A stretch of DNA of 64,000 nt, from the NCBI GenBank assembly GCA_027309085.1, contig DAIDDL010000013.1, positions 1-64,000 of the forward strand, given 5' to 3'. How positions within the stretch are numbered: position 1 is the first letter of the stretch; every line of letters starts with the position of its first letter. Below the pieces are notes generated by a model. It did not search any database. It had not been told where the DNA came from and saw only the letters and a list, made by a program, of their open reading frames with translations. Origin of the DNA: Sulfobacillus sp. (lineage in GTDB: Bacteria; Bacillota; Sulfobacillia; Sulfobacillales; Sulfobacillaceae). Position numbers and translations under genes: made by a program. Positions 45,527 through 55,934 of the stretch are shown piece by piece.

Positions 45527-48229
45527 TTGGAAAACACAGTGCTAGATCCTTTCAACGCCCGCGTCGTAACTGCGTTCGAAGGCCAACCGATTGTATATTT
45601 CCGTCTTGAAGCTCTGAATCCCCTGCGGTCTTCATCGATATCCCACCTGCCTTTTTCCATCAAGGTTTTGCTGGAATCTGTCTTGCGGCAGGTGGACAAC
45701 CACCAAATTACCCCGGATGATGTGCGCAGACTGGCGAACTGGGACCCCAAAAATTTCAGCCATGGCGGGGAAATCCCTTTTAAACCGGCCCGCGTCGTCC
45801 TGCAGGACTTTACAGGGGTGCCAGCGGTCGTAGACCTGGCCACCATGCGTGACCAGGTGGCCCTGATGGGACACGACCCCAGCCAGATCAATCCACTGGT
45901 TCCGGTCGACCTCGTTATTGATCACTCGGTGCAAGTGGATGCATTTGGCACTGCAGCTGCGCTGCAGTTCAACACCGATAAAGAATTCGAGCGCAACAAT
46001 GAGCGCTACCGCCTCCTAAAATGGGCCCAGGATGCATTTCAGAATTTCCGCGCCATTCCTCCCGACACGGGCATCGTCCACCAAGTCAATCTCGAATACC
46101 TCGCCTCGGTGGTCGCTTCTAAAGAGGACCCCGACGGCCATTTGATCTTTCCTGATTCCGTGGTGGGCACGGATTCCCACACCACGATGGTCAATGGTCT
46201 GGGCGTTCTCGGCTGGGGTGTGGGCGGTATCGAGGCTGAGGCCAACATGCTGGGCCAGCCTTTGTATTTTGTCACCCCCGCGGTGGTGGGATTTAAAATG
46301 ACTGGCCGCCTGCGCGAAGGGGTCACTGCCACGGACCTGGCCTTGTCCGTCACCCACATCCTGCGGGAGCACGGCGTGGTCGGCAAGTTTGTCGAGTTCT
46401 TCGGTCCGGGCGTGGCCCAGATGGGTCTGGCAGACCGGGCGACAGTAGCCAACATGGCCCCGGAATACGGCGCCACGATGGGCTATTTCCCCGTTGACGA
46501 GGAAACTCTGCTCTATTTGCGGCAGACGGGACGCGACCCTGCCCATGTCCGCCTGGTCGAATGGTACCTGAAAGAGCAGGGGCTGTTCCGTACAGAGCAT
46601 ACACCCGACCCAGACTATTCCGAAGTCATTGAGCTTGACCTCGGGTCCGTCGAGGCCAGCATTGCCGGCCCCAAGCGACCTCAAGACCGCATAAACCTCA
46701 GCGCAATGCCGCAAGCCTTTGAGGAATCTCTTGCGGCTGATACCAGCCAGAGAGGTTTCGGGCTGTCTGAAGCTGACCGCCAAAAGCAGACGGAAGTCGT
46801 CTGGGAGGATGGCCACCGCGAAACGCTGGGCCAAGGCGCCGTTGTTATCGCGGCTATTACCAGCTGCACCAACACCTCCAACCCGCACGTCATGATCGGC
46901 GCTGGGCTGCTGGCCAAAAAGGCTGTGGAGAAGGGGCTCCATGTCCGTTCCTTCGTAAAAACCAGTTTAGCACCAGGATCGCGGGTAGTGACGGAGTATC
47001 TGCGGGCCGCAGGACTCTTGCCCTATTTGAACCAGCTGGGTTTTGAAATTGTCGGCTACGGATGCACCACGTGCATTGGCAATAGCGGGCCGTTGCCCGA
47101 GCCCGTGGCTCAATCCATCCAGGCCAGCGACCTGACCGTGGCCGCGGTATTAAGCGGCAACCGCAATTTCGAAGGTCGTGTGCATCCCCTGGTGAAAGCT
47201 AACTATCTGGCTTCGCCACCGCTCGTCGTGGCCTATGCCCTGGCGGGAACAATGCGCATCAACTGGTCCCGCGACCCCATTGGCCAAGACCCTGCAGGTC
47301 AGAACGTGTACCTTTCCGACCTGTGGCCGTCCGACGCTGAAATCAGGGATACCCTTAACCAAGCCCTCCAACCTGAGATGTTTGCGGACCAGTACCAGCA
47401 GATTTACCAAGCCAATCCGCTATGGAATCAGCTGCCAGAACTGGGCGGAAAAATTTATGGGTGGGATGCGTCATCCACCTATATCCAAAAACCGCCTTTC
47501 TTTGAACAAGCTGAAGCTAAGGGCCGTGTCATTAGCAATGCGCGCATCCTGGCTCTGTTCGGAGATTCCGTGACCACAGACCATATTTCTCCGGCGGGCA
47601 ATATCGCCGTGGACAGCCCCGCAGGCCGGTACCTGCTCGAGCATGGCGTGAACCCTCGGGACTTCAATTCCTATGGATCGCGCCGCGGCAATCACGAAGT
47701 CATGATGCGTGGCACCTTTGCCAACATCCGCATCCACAATGCCATGGTTCCGGGCACAGAAGGGGGCATTACCCGGTTCGTGCCTACAGGCGACATCATG
47801 CCCATATTTGACGCCGCGATGCGCTACCAGGAAGCCCACGTGCCCTTGGTCGTTTTTGCCGGCAAGGAATACGGCACTGGCAGCTCACGCGATTGGGCAG
47901 CCAAAGGAACCAAGCTTTTGGGAGTGCAGGCCGTAGTGGCTCAGAGCTTCGAGCGCATTCACCGCAGCAACCTGGTAGGCATGGGAATCCTCCCGCTGCA
48001 GTTTCAACCGGGAGAATCCTGGCAGACATTGGGCATCCAAGGCGATGAGACCGTCACAATCGAACTGCCGGCAGAGCTTGAGCCCAGCGCCCTAGTCACA
48101 TTGCGGCTCATGGCGGCTGACGGGGCGACCCGGACATTCTCCGCCGTTGCCCGCCTCGACACCCCGGTGGATGTGGAATACTACCGCAACAACGGGATCT
48201 TGCAAACCGTGTTAAATCAGATGGCCTAG
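45527..48229 (+). CDS. acnA: Aconitate hydratase
   Basis: This 900-residue AcnA-type aconitase interconverts citrate and isocitrate. The 4Fe-4S ligands are C447 (SCTNTSNP) and C513/C516 ([13 protein letters not shown]). [20 protein letters not shown] and [15 protein letters not shown] are intact. The TTG start at 45527 is preferred because GAGGTGG lies 6 bases upstream and the length then fits the family. An upstream open extension to 43778 is antisense to prfC and not real. A GC-rich hairpin ends the gene. Confidence 0.97.
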   Translation: MENTVLDPFNARVVTAFEGQPIVYFRLEALNPLRSSSISHLPFSIKVLLESVLRQVDNHQITPDDVRRLANWDPKNFSHGGEIPFKPARVVLQDFTGVPAVVDLATMRDQVALMGHDPSQINPLVPVDLVIDHSVQVDAFGTAAALQFNTDKEFERNNERYRLLKWAQDAFQNFRAIPPDTGIVHQVNLEYLASVVASKEDPDGHLIFPDSVVGTDSHTTMVNGLGVLGWGVGGIEAEANMLGQPLYFVTPAVVGFKMTGRLREGVTATDLALSVTHILREHGVVGKFVEFFGPGVAQMGLADRATVANMAPEYGATMGYFPVDEETLLYLRQTGRDPAHVRLVEWYLKEQGLFRTEHTPDPDYSEVIELDLGSVEASIAGPKRPQDRINLSAMPQAFEESLAADTSQRGFGLSEADRQKQTEVVWEDGHRETLGQGAVVIAAITSCTNTSNPHVMIGAGLLAKKAVEKGLHVRSFVKTSLAPGSRVVTEYLRAAGLLPYLNQLGFEIVGYGCTTCIGNSGPLPEPVAQSIQASDLTVAAVLSGNRNFEGRVHPLVKANYLASPPLVVAYALAGTMRINWSRDPIGQDPAGQNVYLSDLWPSDAEIRDTLNQALQPEMFADQYQQIYQANPLWNQLPELGGKIYGWDASSTYIQKPPFFEQAEAKGRVISNARILALFGDSVTTDHISPAGNIAVDSPAGRYLLEHGVNPRDFNSYGSRRGNHEVMMRGTFANIRIHNAMVPGTEGGITRFVPTGDIMPIFDAAMRYQEAHVPLVVFAGKEYGTGSSRDWAAKGTKLLGVQAVVAQSFERIHRSNLVGMGILPLQFQPGESWQTLGIQGDETVTIELPAELEPSALVTLRLMAADGATRTFSAVARLDTPVDVEYYRNNGILQTVLNQMA

Positions 48230-48246
48230 CTTCACAATATCAGACA

Positions 48247-48271
48247 GGCGCGCGGAACCATTCCGCGCGCC
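48247..48271 (+). terminator. Terminator of the aconitase gene
   Basis: An 11-bp stem GGCGCGCGGAA/TTCCGCGCGCC around CCA begins 17 bases after the stop and is followed by TTTGCG. Confidence 0.75.
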
Positions 48272-48280
48272 TTTGCGTCA

Positions 48281-48327
48281 AGTGGCTGAGCCTCATCGAC
48301 CACGCTGGTCCACGAGGCTCAGCCACT
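48281..48327. repeat. Perfect 14-bp inverted repeat with 19-base loop
   Basis: AGTGGCTGAGCCTC at 48281-48294 is complementary to 48314-48327. The loop contains a smaller GACCA/TGGTC hairpin. It follows the aconitase terminator by 9 bases and has no T-tract. A second hairpin terminator or a repeat element is possible. Confidence 0.6.
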
Positions 48328-48567
48328 ATCAATGATTCCCAACACTGCGTCAGCTCCTATCAGGAACCCATTAAAGCCGCCCTCCGAACTGCACCGCAAA
48401 CTTGTGTAAGCTAAGCGCAATGGGCCAAAGATTTTCCGCATGGCCTCCTGCCCCGCCCGCAATGACCAGTCCCCGCTTCAGACTAGAAGCAGAGACGGCC
48501 GGATCGCGCCCTAATGTTTTTCAGAAAAGTCTTTGGAAACATAATTCGGCAGCTTTTTCCCCGCCTC
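48328..48567. other. Intergenic region before the permease
   Basis: No gene is seen between the hairpins and the promoter at 48568. Short frames lack start signals. Confidence 0.4.
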
Positions 48568-48595
48568 TTGCAATTATTTTATGCAGCAGTATAGT
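48568..48595 (+). promoter_or_regulatory. Promoter of the amino acid permease
   Basis: TTGCAA (48568-48573) and TATAGT (48590-48595) are separated by 16 bases, in an AT-rich stretch about 60 bases before the start codon. Confidence 0.6.
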
Positions 48596-48654
48596 TATGC
48601 AGTGCGTTTTCATGATTCACCAATTTACTGTACGAAAGTTTCAGGGGGGATTCC

Positions 48655-50244
48655 TTGTTGACCACGCAGACACGCACAACCGGTGAAGGCCGGCCGGCCT
48701 CCGGCTTCCAGCGCCGCCTGACCCGCACAGACCTGACCATGACCGCTATTGGCGGACTGATCGGTTCGGGATGGCTTTTCAGTGCTCTTGCCGCGGCCAC
48801 TATTGCCGGTCCCGCTTCGATCGTTTCCTGGATTATCGGAGGAGTCGCTGTGGTGATCTTGGGGCTGGCTTTTGCAGAACTGTCGGCCACGTATCCGGAG
48901 GCGGGTGGCGTCATACGATTCCCGCAGTATTCCCACGGCACGCTGGTCAGTTTTCTGATGGGCTGGGCCGCCATTATTTCCTGGGCCGCTGCCCCCGCGA
49001 TGGAAGCGGAGGCCGTGTTGGAGTATTCTGCCGGCTACCTTCCCGGCCTTTACAGCTCCGCTCAAAATTCGCTGACGGGTTGGGGCTTTGCGGCCGCCAC
49101 CGCCCTGTTGGGGCTGTTCTTTGCGTTAAACTATCTCGGCGTGCAGCTCTACGCCAAGGTCAACACCCCCGTGACGTTCATTAAACTCGCGGCGCCCACC
49201 ATGACCATCATCGCTCTCATCCTCACCGCATTTCATTCCGGCAACTGGACTCGCTTTGGCGGATTCGCGCCTTACGGCGCCAACGGCGTCTTCACCGCCA
49301 TTGCCGCAGGCGGAATTGTCTTCAGTTTTACCGGGTTCCGGCCCTTATTTGACCTGGCCGGTGAAGCGAAGAATCCCCAGCGCGACATTCCCTGGGCCTT
49401 CATGGCCGCAATGGTCATCGCCAGCGTTGTCTACTTGCTCCTCCAAACCGCGTTTATTGGTGCTGTTCCAGCCTCCGACCTCGCCAGAGGGTGGGCGCAC
49501 CTCGCCTTTAGCTCCCCTTTCGCCAAATTGGCTTTGGCTCTCAACATGAGCTGGCTGGCAGTCATCCTTTATGCCGACGCGGTCATTTCCCCTGGGGGCA
49601 GTTCTCTCGTATATGCCGCCGCCATTCCCCGGGCGCTCTATGCTTTCGCGCGCAACGGGTACTTCCCTAAGATATTTCTGCGCCTGAACAAACGCGGCAT
49701 TCCCGCTGTCACCACCCTTGCCAGTTTTCTGATTGCCATGGCCTTTCTTTTGCCTTTCCCGAGCTGGCAGAAAATGGTCAGCATCGTGTCTGGCGCCACT
49801 ATCATGACGTATATGATCGGGCCCGTCGCCTTGATGACTCTGCGCCGGACCGATCCCCGCCGCCACCGTCCTTACCGGTTGGGGCGCGCCGAGCTTCTCG
49901 CTCCTGCTGGGTTTGTCATTGGCAGTCTGATCTTTTACTGGAGCGGTTGGCCGACGACGGGATGGCTGCTCGCGCTCACTGCGGCAGGGGCTGTCGTGTA
50001 CGTGGGGTATTTTGTCAAAGATCCCTCGGCCGGAAAATGGAACGACCTGCGGGCCGCCTGGTGGCTGATCGCTTTTTTGCTCTTCGTAGTCGCCATGTCG
50101 GCCGCCGGGTCGTTCGGAGGCCACGCCTGGCTACGAGCTCCCTGGGATACTCTGGGCGTCGCCCTAGGCTCCTTGGGATTCTACTATTGGGGGGTATTCA
50201 GCGGCATCCGCCATGGTCTGGCAGAAGCCCAGCGGCAGGCGTGA
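48655..50244 (+). CDS. APC-family amino acid permease
   Basis: This 529-residue protein has about 12-14 helices. The first membrane block TAIGGLIGSGWLFSALAAAT is the unwound helix 1 signature of the APC superfamily, and GGIVFSFTGFRPLFDLAGEAKNP is helix 6 with the adjacent conserved loop. It would import amino acids. The TTG start has AGGGGGG at the right distance. The neighbours do not indicate the substrate. Confidence 0.92.
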   Translation: MLTTQTRTTGEGRPASGFQRRLTRTDLTMTAIGGLIGSGWLFSALAAATIAGPASIVSWIIGGVAVVILGLAFAELSATYPEAGGVIRFPQYSHGTLVSFLMGWAAIISWAAAPAMEAEAVLEYSAGYLPGLYSSAQNSLTGWGFAAATALLGLFFALNYLGVQLYAKVNTPVTFIKLAAPTMTIIALILTAFHSGNWTRFGGFAPYGANGVFTAIAAGGIVFSFTGFRPLFDLAGEAKNPQRDIPWAFMAAMVIASVVYLLLQTAFIGAVPASDLARGWAHLAFSSPFAKLALALNMSWLAVILYADAVISPGGSSLVYAAAIPRALYAFARNGYFPKIFLRLNKRGIPAVTTLASFLIAMAFLLPFPSWQKMVSIVSGATIMTYMIGPVALMTLRRTDPRRHRPYRLGRAELLAPAGFVIGSLIFYWSGWPTTGWLLALTAAGAVVYVGYFVKDPSAGKWNDLRAAWWLIAFLLFVVAMSAAGSFGGHAWLRAPWDTLGVALGSLGFYYWGVFSGIRHGLAEAQRQA

Positions 50245-50293
50245 GGAATCCGCCAGCACTCCGCACGCACGCGGTATTCTTCGGCCAAGAATG

Positions 50294-51067
50294 TCAATAA
50301 TGGCCTAAAATTCCGCGCCAGCGCGCCAACCGGTCGGCCCCGATAAATCCCAAGATGCCCGCAGCCATCCACAGCGCCATGTTAAATACCGCTTCAAACC
50401 ACAGGCTGCCTGATCCTGGTCCCACGGATTGGAGAAGCTGGCGGAGCAAGGCCACCTGCGCCGTAAACGGCAGCACCATGGCTACCCCATGCCACAACAG
50501 CGCGGGCTGTCTTCCGATGGGCACCATAATCACAAACAGCAGCAGGAACTGCACAATATTCAGCACCTGCCCCACCCTTTTAAAAATCAGGGCAATGGCA
50601 GCGACCAGCAACCCCATGCCCCAGGCGGTAACTAACGTCATCCCAAACGGCGCCAGTGCCGCCGCCCGCCAGTCAAACGTGACTCCCGTCACGGCAATCA
50701 AGGCGAGAACCACAACCACCAGGGGAATCAGAAACACGACAATGGCCATCACGGCCCGGACAAGAAACACCCAGACAGCAGCCCGCGGCGCCATCATCAC
50801 CTGCTCCAGCGTGCCATTCTGAGCTTCATTCTGGACCGACCAGCCCATATCGCTCGTCGCGCTCATCATCGTCATCCAAATAGTGTAGCCCACCACAATC
50901 GTGGCCAAGCGCCCCGCTCCAATCGGCGAGCTTGTGATGTACGAGGATCCATAAAAAAGGCCCGCAAAAACTAGGAACATTGTCAGCATGGTGGAAATCG
51001 TTTCCATGGGGTAACGCACGGCGAGGATCAGAGACCGCCGCCATTCGGCTGTCACAATACCGCTCAC
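50294..51067 (-). CDS. ABC-2 type transporter permease
   Basis: This 257-residue permease has six helices with the ABC-2 layout: EAQNGTLEQVMMAPRAAVWVF is the loop that meets the ATPase. The GTG start overlaps the ATPase stop by 4 bases (GTGA). Together they form an exporter for an unknown substrate (drug, lipid or polysaccharide). Confidence 0.9.
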   Translation of the reverse strand: MSGIVTAEWRRSLILAVRYPMETISTMLTMFLVFAGLFYGSSYITSSPIGAGRLATIVVGYTIWMTMMSATSDMGWSVQNEAQNGTLEQVMMAPRAAVWVFLVRAVMAIVVFLIPLVVVVLALIAVTGVTFDWRAAALAPFGMTLVTAWGMGLLVAAIALIFKRVGQVLNIVQFLLLFVIMVPIGRQPALLWHGVAMVLPFTAQVALLRQLLQSVGPGSGSLWFEAVFNMALWMAAGILGFIGADRLARWRGILGHY

Positions 51068-52002
51068 GCGCTCGCCCCTTCCGACACTACTTTTTGGAAT
51101 ACTTCAGCCAGATCCGCCTGGTGGCGCTGGACCCGCAGAATAGGATGCGGCGCCAGAGAAGCGATGAGGTCATACACTCCCGCCATATCTTCAGAGTTGG
51201 GGGTGTAAACCAGAGACACACTATCTATAACCCGCACCTCACCGGCTGCATGGCGCACTCGTTCCAAAATTTCAGCCGTCCAGGGGGATGCCGCCACAAT
51301 AGCAAAAACTGGATGGGAGAACTGCTGCAAGAGATCCGCCGTGCCGCCTTGCAGCACCAGTTGTCCCTGCCGAATAATCGCCAGCCGGTCACTCAGCTGC
51401 TGCGCCACGTCGAGTTGGTGCGTCGTCAGCAGGATAGCCGTACCGTCTTGGGCCAGACCGCGCACCATCTGCTTAATGGCCTCTCCGGCTTCATAATCCA
51501 GCCCGAGAGTGGGCTCATCCAGCAACAGCAGCCGCGGTCCATGCATAAGGGCCTGACACAGAGCGACCTTCTGCTGCATGCCCCGTGAGAGGGTCTGGAC
51601 CGTACTGCGCGCCCGCTCGGTCAGCCCCACCCGCTCCAGAAGATCCCCCGCCCTCCTTTTTGCGAGCTTCGTCGACATCCCTCTCAGCGTGCCCCAGTAA
51701 AGGAGATTTTCCATGACGGTCATGCGCCAGTAGAGATTGCGGCTCCCCTCCAGCACCGCCCCCATCTGCCGGGCCGCGCGGTCATGGTCCCGCCACAAAT
51801 CGTAACCCCCAATGCACACTGAGCCGGAATCAGGCCGAACCAGGCCGGCGCTCATCTTGATCGTCGTGGTCTTCCCAGCTCCATTGGGGCCCAGAAACGC
51901 AAAAACTTCCCCGGCCGCAATGGAAAATGTCACATCCTGCACGGCATTGAGGGTGCCCGTGCGGCTATGGAACTTCTTGCACAGATTGCGGACCTCTAAT
52001 AT
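51064..52002 (-). CDS. ABC transporter ATP-binding protein with non-standard start
   Basis: The ATPase has Walker A GPNGAGKTT, signature LSRGMQQK, Walker B LLLLDEP and the H-loop TTHQ. Starting at GTG 51942 would give 292 residues and remove the first strand of the fold (Walker A would begin at residue 19). The in-frame continuation upstream encodes the expected LEVRNLCKKFHSRTGTLNAV, directly preceded by GGAGGAGAAGGCT and an ATA codon at 52002-52000. No ATG, GTG or TTG exists in that extension. The true start is therefore probably ATA (or a mutated ATG), giving 312 residues. It is paired with the ABC-2 permease. Confidence 0.85.
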   Translation of the reverse strand: MLEVRNLCKKFHSRTGTLNAVQDVTFSIAAGEVFAFLGPNGAGKTTTIKMSAGLVRPDSGSVCIGGYDLWRDHDRAARQMGAVLEGSRNLYWRMTVMENLLYWGTLRGMSTKLAKRRAGDLLERVGLTERARSTVQTLSRGMQQKVALCQALMHGPRLLLLDEPTLGLDYEAGEAIKQMVRGLAQDGTAILLTTHQLDVAQQLSDRLAIIRQGQLVLQGGTADLLQQFSHPVFAIVAASPWTAEILERVRHAAGEVRVIDSVSLVYTPNSEDMAGVYDLIASLAPHPILRVQRHQADLAEVFQKVVSEGASA

Positions 52003-52050
52003 AGCCTTCTCCTCCTCGCCCTGACCTTCTACGGAGAGCCAGCCGGCCCC

Positions 52051-52842
52051 TTAGGCGTCTAGAAACCGCACCGTCGTTAGGGACACTGCGTCAAACTCTT
52101 CCTCCTCGGCTAAGATCTGCGCCTGGAAGGACGGAAAGGCTCCCGCCAATACACGCAGAGGCAAGTCCCCTCCTTCAGGCGCAGCGGCCCGGCGCCAGGC
52201 ATCGGGGGCATTCCACAGGGACTGCCATTGGCCCCCGCCGAAGCTTTCCCGCGCGGCGGCCAGATAGCTCCGCGCAGAATCCGGGAGAGATCTGACGTCC
52301 GGCGCCCAGAGGTCCAGCCGGTGAATAATGGAGCCAGTCGCCATCACGATTAGGGAGCGGGAGCGGCTCAGTTTGCGAATCATCCTTCCCAAGCTCTCGT
52401 GAGCCCCTGCCCCCAATTCAGGACAGATGGAAATGGGCAGCACAGGGACGGACGCTTGCGGGAACACATGCAGCAAGGGCGACCAAGCGCCATGGTCCAA
52501 CCCCCACTGCTCCGTGACTTCCGCCGGAATTTTTTCTGCGGCGCACAGGGCCGCAAGTTGTACGGCCACGTCTGCAGCCCCCTGCGGACGGTAGCCCACC
52601 CGATAAAACTCTTCGGGGAAACCGGAAAAATCGTACAGCTGCTGTAAAGGCGCCTGAGCCACCAATCCGAACCCCCCGCGGGTCACAAAGTGCGGGGAAA
52701 TCACGATAACCGCGTCAACACCCCCCGCGCCCGCCAGCCAGTCTTCTCCCGTTTGGCGCAGTGCCTGTTCTGTCGTGGGATGTCGCACACCCAGGTCTCC
52801 AATCAGCGTGGGTGTATTGGGTGCGTAAAGTCCTTCCAGCAT
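52051..52842 (-). CDS. DODA-type extradiol dioxygenase (class III, LigB-like)
   Basis: This 263-residue enzyme of the 4,5-DOPA dioxygenase/YgiD family has zinc or iron ligands expected in VISPHF and LDHGAWSPL. IPISICPE-like and FPSFQAQ segments are typical. It would open a catechol-like aromatic ring. The ATG follows GGAGAGAGCC. It lies 48 bases before the ABC ATPase frame and is possibly in one operon with the exporter. Confidence 0.85.
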   Translation of the reverse strand: MLEGLYAPNTPTLIGDLGVRHPTTEQALRQTGEDWLAGAGGVDAVIVISPHFVTRGGFGLVAQAPLQQLYDFSGFPEEFYRVGYRPQGAADVAVQLAALCAAEKIPAEVTEQWGLDHGAWSPLLHVFPQASVPVLPISICPELGAGAHESLGRMIRKLSRSRSLIVMATGSIIHRLDLWAPDVRSLPDSARSYLAAARESFGGGQWQSLWNAPDAWRRAAAPEGGDLPLRVLAGAFPSFQAQILAEEEEFDAVSLTTVRFLDA

Positions 52843-53185
52843 GGCGGCTCTCTCCTTTTTTTCACGCGGTCAGTGAATCTGAGACAGTACGCGGGAATTT
52901 TCCTTAGTGTATCAGGAAATGTTGCCGGCCCGCCATATGCGGGTAAGCCAGATCCCGCCATCTCCTCCCGAACTCTGACCGGGCCATACTCAATTCGACA
53001 AAAAAACCATAATATTTATGCAAAATTCGCCCGCTAGGCAGGAATTCGACACCACTATTGCGAATAGTATCCGAAAGCACGGTGGCGCGAACTGCTGTCG
53101 CCATGTGTTTGGGTTTCCGGTTTCGCCCCCGTGTTCCTTAACGTGAGCCAGTGTACACGTCTCACTCTTAAATTATAAGGAGGGA
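52843..53185. other. Divergent intergenic region
   Basis: This separates the dioxygenase and the substrate-binding lipoprotein. A small palindrome ACTATT-GCG-AATAGT lies at 53054-53068 and may be an operator. An AT-rich stretch with AAGGAGGG precedes the lipoprotein gene. No gene is seen. Confidence 0.4.
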
Positions 53186-54928
53186 ATGCTTTTGCGTATC
53201 GCGACTGGTCTTCCCCGAAAAGTTCTGTGGATGACGTCTTTGGCCCTGGCTGCGTTAGTCACAGGGTGCGGCGCCGCCAGCGCCCCAAAAGCCGCGAGCC
53301 CTTCCACAACCGCCGTAGTGGCGCTGCCGGTCCAGGTGCAGCCAAGCTGGTGGTTCCCCGTTATTTCGAGCGCGGACTACGGCGACTCAAACTTTCAGAT
53401 GAACGTCATGATGTACGTGCCCCTGATCCATATTTCCCGGACAGACGGCATCGACTACCAGCGCTCGCTGGCACAGTCTGTGACCTATAATGCGGCGGGC
53501 ACGCGCTACGTCATCACCCTCAACAAGAAATGGCACTGGAGCAATGGACGTCCTGTGACTGCCAAGGATGTCGTCTTCACCTGGGACATTTTAAAGGCTG
53601 CCAGCACAGGGGCCGCCAATCTTCCCTGGGGATACGGGGGTGCCGGGTCGGGAGGCGTGCCCACGCGCTGGACCTCAGTAGAAGCCCAAGGTCCCGATAC
53701 GGTGGTGGTCACTCTCAATACGCCCTCCAACCCCAACTGGTTTATTCATAACGGCTTGGCGCAGATAGTGCCTGTGCCGGCCTCCGTCTGGAACAAGGAC
53801 CCCAAAAATATGACCGCCGAGCTCAAGTACATTCTGTCAGTCGCCAATTCCCCGCAGCAAGCCGTGTATCACGTGGTCGACGGACCCTACCAGTTTGACC
53901 AGATGAGACCCAATGACTTCTGGTCATTCACTCCCAACTTAGGTTACGACGGCCATAAATCCACCCTGCACAAGGTCGTTTTCCAGTACCAGAGCTCCGC
54001 GGCCACGGAGTTTTTAGGGTTGCGCAAGGGCATTATCGATGTCGGCTATCTTCCCACCTCGGAATGGAAAGCACGTAAGCAGCTGACATCAGACCGCATG
54101 ACCACCCCGTACCAATTCGGATTTACCTTTCTGCAGCCAGACTACAATGCTAAGGCACCGGGTGGGCTAGGTCCTGTGTTTCAGAAACTGTACGTCCGCC
54201 AGGCGCTCGAAATGGGCATCGACCAGCCCGCGATGATCCAAGCCTTCTTTCATAATCAGGGCGTGACGGAAAATGACCCGATCCCCTCCGAGCCGCGCAC
54301 AGTCTTTTATGACCGCCATCTTTCCCAGCTAATCTACCCCTTCAATCCCCAAGCGGGAAAAGCCCTGCTGGAAAAGCACGGCTGGCGCATGAATGACGGG
54401 GTGATGGAGAAAAAAGGCGTGAAGCTGTCCTTTACCCTGCTCTACGTGTCGGGCAGCAGCAGCGCCGCCAATATCGTGCAGCTGGTCAAACAGGACTGGG
54501 CGGCCGAGGGGGTGCAGATTTCCCTGCAGCCTGGGCCTTTTGACCAGGTTCTGAGCACGGCCCAACAATCCGACCCGCAAAAGTGGGATATGGCATTTTG
54601 GGGCACCAGCAGTTGGACTTACGAGCCGGATTATTACCCCACGGGGGGCAGCTTCTACCTGTCGGGCGCCGGAGCCAACCAAGGCGGCTACGACAGCCCC
54701 GCCATGAATCAGTTGATTATTCATTCGTATGCCCCGGGTTCGCCCCAGCAGATTCAGACTGCGCTTAATGCCTATCTCAGCTATACAGCGCACCAGCTTC
54801 CTGTCCTGTTTCTGCCGTACACGCCGACAGTCAACGAGCACGCTGATGATATTCACGGCACCGTGTCAACCTATAACCCCATTACTACATTTCTTTACCC
54901 TAATTTATGGACGGTTTCCCCCCAGTAG
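53186..54928 (+). CDS. ABC transporter solute-binding lipoprotein, family 5 (peptide/oligosaccharide)
   Basis: This 580-residue lipoprotein has lipobox LVTGC with C28. The body is a family 5 (DppA/OppA/nickel-type) binding protein: WSNGRPVTAKDVVFTWD is its conserved block, and the C-terminal NPITTFLYPNLW is typical. The usual permease and ATPase genes are not adjacent, so it is an orphan that must pair with a transporter elsewhere. The ATG follows AAGGAGGGA. Confidence 0.92.
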   Translation: MLLRIATGLPRKVLWMTSLALAALVTGCGAASAPKAASPSTTAVVALPVQVQPSWWFPVISSADYGDSNFQMNVMMYVPLIHISRTDGIDYQRSLAQSVTYNAAGTRYVITLNKKWHWSNGRPVTAKDVVFTWDILKAASTGAANLPWGYGGAGSGGVPTRWTSVEAQGPDTVVVTLNTPSNPNWFIHNGLAQIVPVPASVWNKDPKNMTAELKYILSVANSPQQAVYHVVDGPYQFDQMRPNDFWSFTPNLGYDGHKSTLHKVVFQYQSSAATEFLGLRKGIIDVGYLPTSEWKARKQLTSDRMTTPYQFGFTFLQPDYNAKAPGGLGPVFQKLYVRQALEMGIDQPAMIQAFFHNQGVTENDPIPSEPRTVFYDRHLSQLIYPFNPQAGKALLEKHGWRMNDGVMEKKGVKLSFTLLYVSGSSSAANIVQLVKQDWAAEGVQISLQPGPFDQVLSTAQQSDPQKWDMAFWGTSSWTYEPDYYPTGGSFYLSGAGANQGGYDSPAMNQLIIHSYAPGSPQQIQTALNAYLSYTAHQLPVLFLPYTPTVNEHADDIHGTVSTYNPITTFLYPNLWTVSPQ

Positions 54929-54935
54929 GAAGACC

Positions 54936-54968
54936 AGAGGCAGAGGCCGGCCGCCGACCTCTGCCTCT
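54936..54968 (+). terminator. Terminator between the lipoprotein and aldose epimerase genes
   Basis: An 11-bp stem AGAGGCAGAGG/CCTCTGCCTCT is followed by TTCCCTT. It lies between convergent genes and may serve both. Confidence 0.75.
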
Positions 54969-54992
54969 TTCCCTTGATCCTATCCCTTCCGG

Positions 54993-55934
54993 TCACTCTA
55001 TCTCCCATAAAACCTGGCTGCGGATGGCTTGCCCGGGCTCCAGACGCGCCATGCCCGTCACCTGTGGAGACAGCGGCAGATTCGGCGCATTGTGCACCCA
55101 GGTATATGGTTCAATGCTGAGAAAATTACTGTCCAGACGCGGGCGGTAGAGCACCCACTGAGTAAACGGCGGGGGACATGTGAGCCGGGCCCGCAGGCGG
55201 CCAACCTGGTCGCAAAGCTTCACATGGTTGGGCCCAGGGCCTGTCACCCTATAACAGGTATCACAGACAAGGTCTGCAGCAGGCCGGCCGCTGTCCAGAC
55301 CCTGCAAAGCATGTCCGGCCGGCCAGAATTCGCCCGTCGGCATCAAGTCTCGGCCCATCACCCACTCTTTTCCCTCCGGCAGCCTGACAGTCCACGGGCG
55401 TTCCAGCAGCACGTTCATGTGGAACCCGAGACCGAAAGGCACAAATCCGTCTCCAAGATTGCGCACCTCGACTGCGATTTCCACGGAGGTCCCTACCGTG
55501 TATTCTACCGACACCGACAGCGGCTGTCCCATCATCTCTTGCAAGTGCGCGGCGGTCGAGGCCGTTGGAGTGAACCTCACGTGGCCGGGAGCCGACTCCA
55601 CACCCGGATCAAACGGCGCATTCCACAAAAACCCGTGCAGGTGGTTGGGTCCGGCAGAATCGTTCTGGGGCCACTGCCATACAGTGTTTCCCACCCGACA
55701 AATGCCGCCGGCAATGCGCCCAGCGGGAAAGAGAAGAGGCATGCCATAAACGTACGGCTCCTGTTCCAGAACCTCTGGCCCCGAGGGCACCCGCAGCAAT
55801 TGCGTGGCCGACGGCCGGTGAAACAGCTCGATCAAGGTGCCCCCAAATCCCGGGAGCCACTTCAAGCGCCACTGCTCCGTTTCCAGGATCTGCGCCGGTC
55901 CCCATGCGCCCCAATTCTGCTCCGCGATTCGCAC
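54993..55934 (-). CDS. Aldose 1-epimerase family protein
   Basis: This 313-residue galactose mutarotase-like protein has GPNHLHGFLW with the catalytic histidine, FGLGFHMN with the second, and SIEPYTWVHNAPN with the glutamate base region. It would convert beta- to alpha-aldoses ahead of galactokinase. It stands just upstream of the gal genes in reading direction, but with 350 bases of transposon debris next to it. Confidence 0.85.
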   Translation of the reverse strand: MRIAEQNWGAWGPAQILETEQWRLKWLPGFGGTLIELFHRPSATQLLRVPSGPEVLEQEPYVYGMPLLFPAGRIAGGICRVGNTVWQWPQNDSAGPNHLHGFLWNAPFDPGVESAPGHVRFTPTASTAAHLQEMMGQPLSVSVEYTVGTSVEIAVEVRNLGDGFVPFGLGFHMNVLLERPWTVRLPEGKEWVMGRDLMPTGEFWPAGHALQGLDSGRPAADLVCDTCYRVTGPGPNHVKLCDQVGRLRARLTCPPPFTQWVLYRPRLDSNFLSIEPYTWVHNAPNLPLSPQVTGMARLEPGQAIRSQVLWEIE

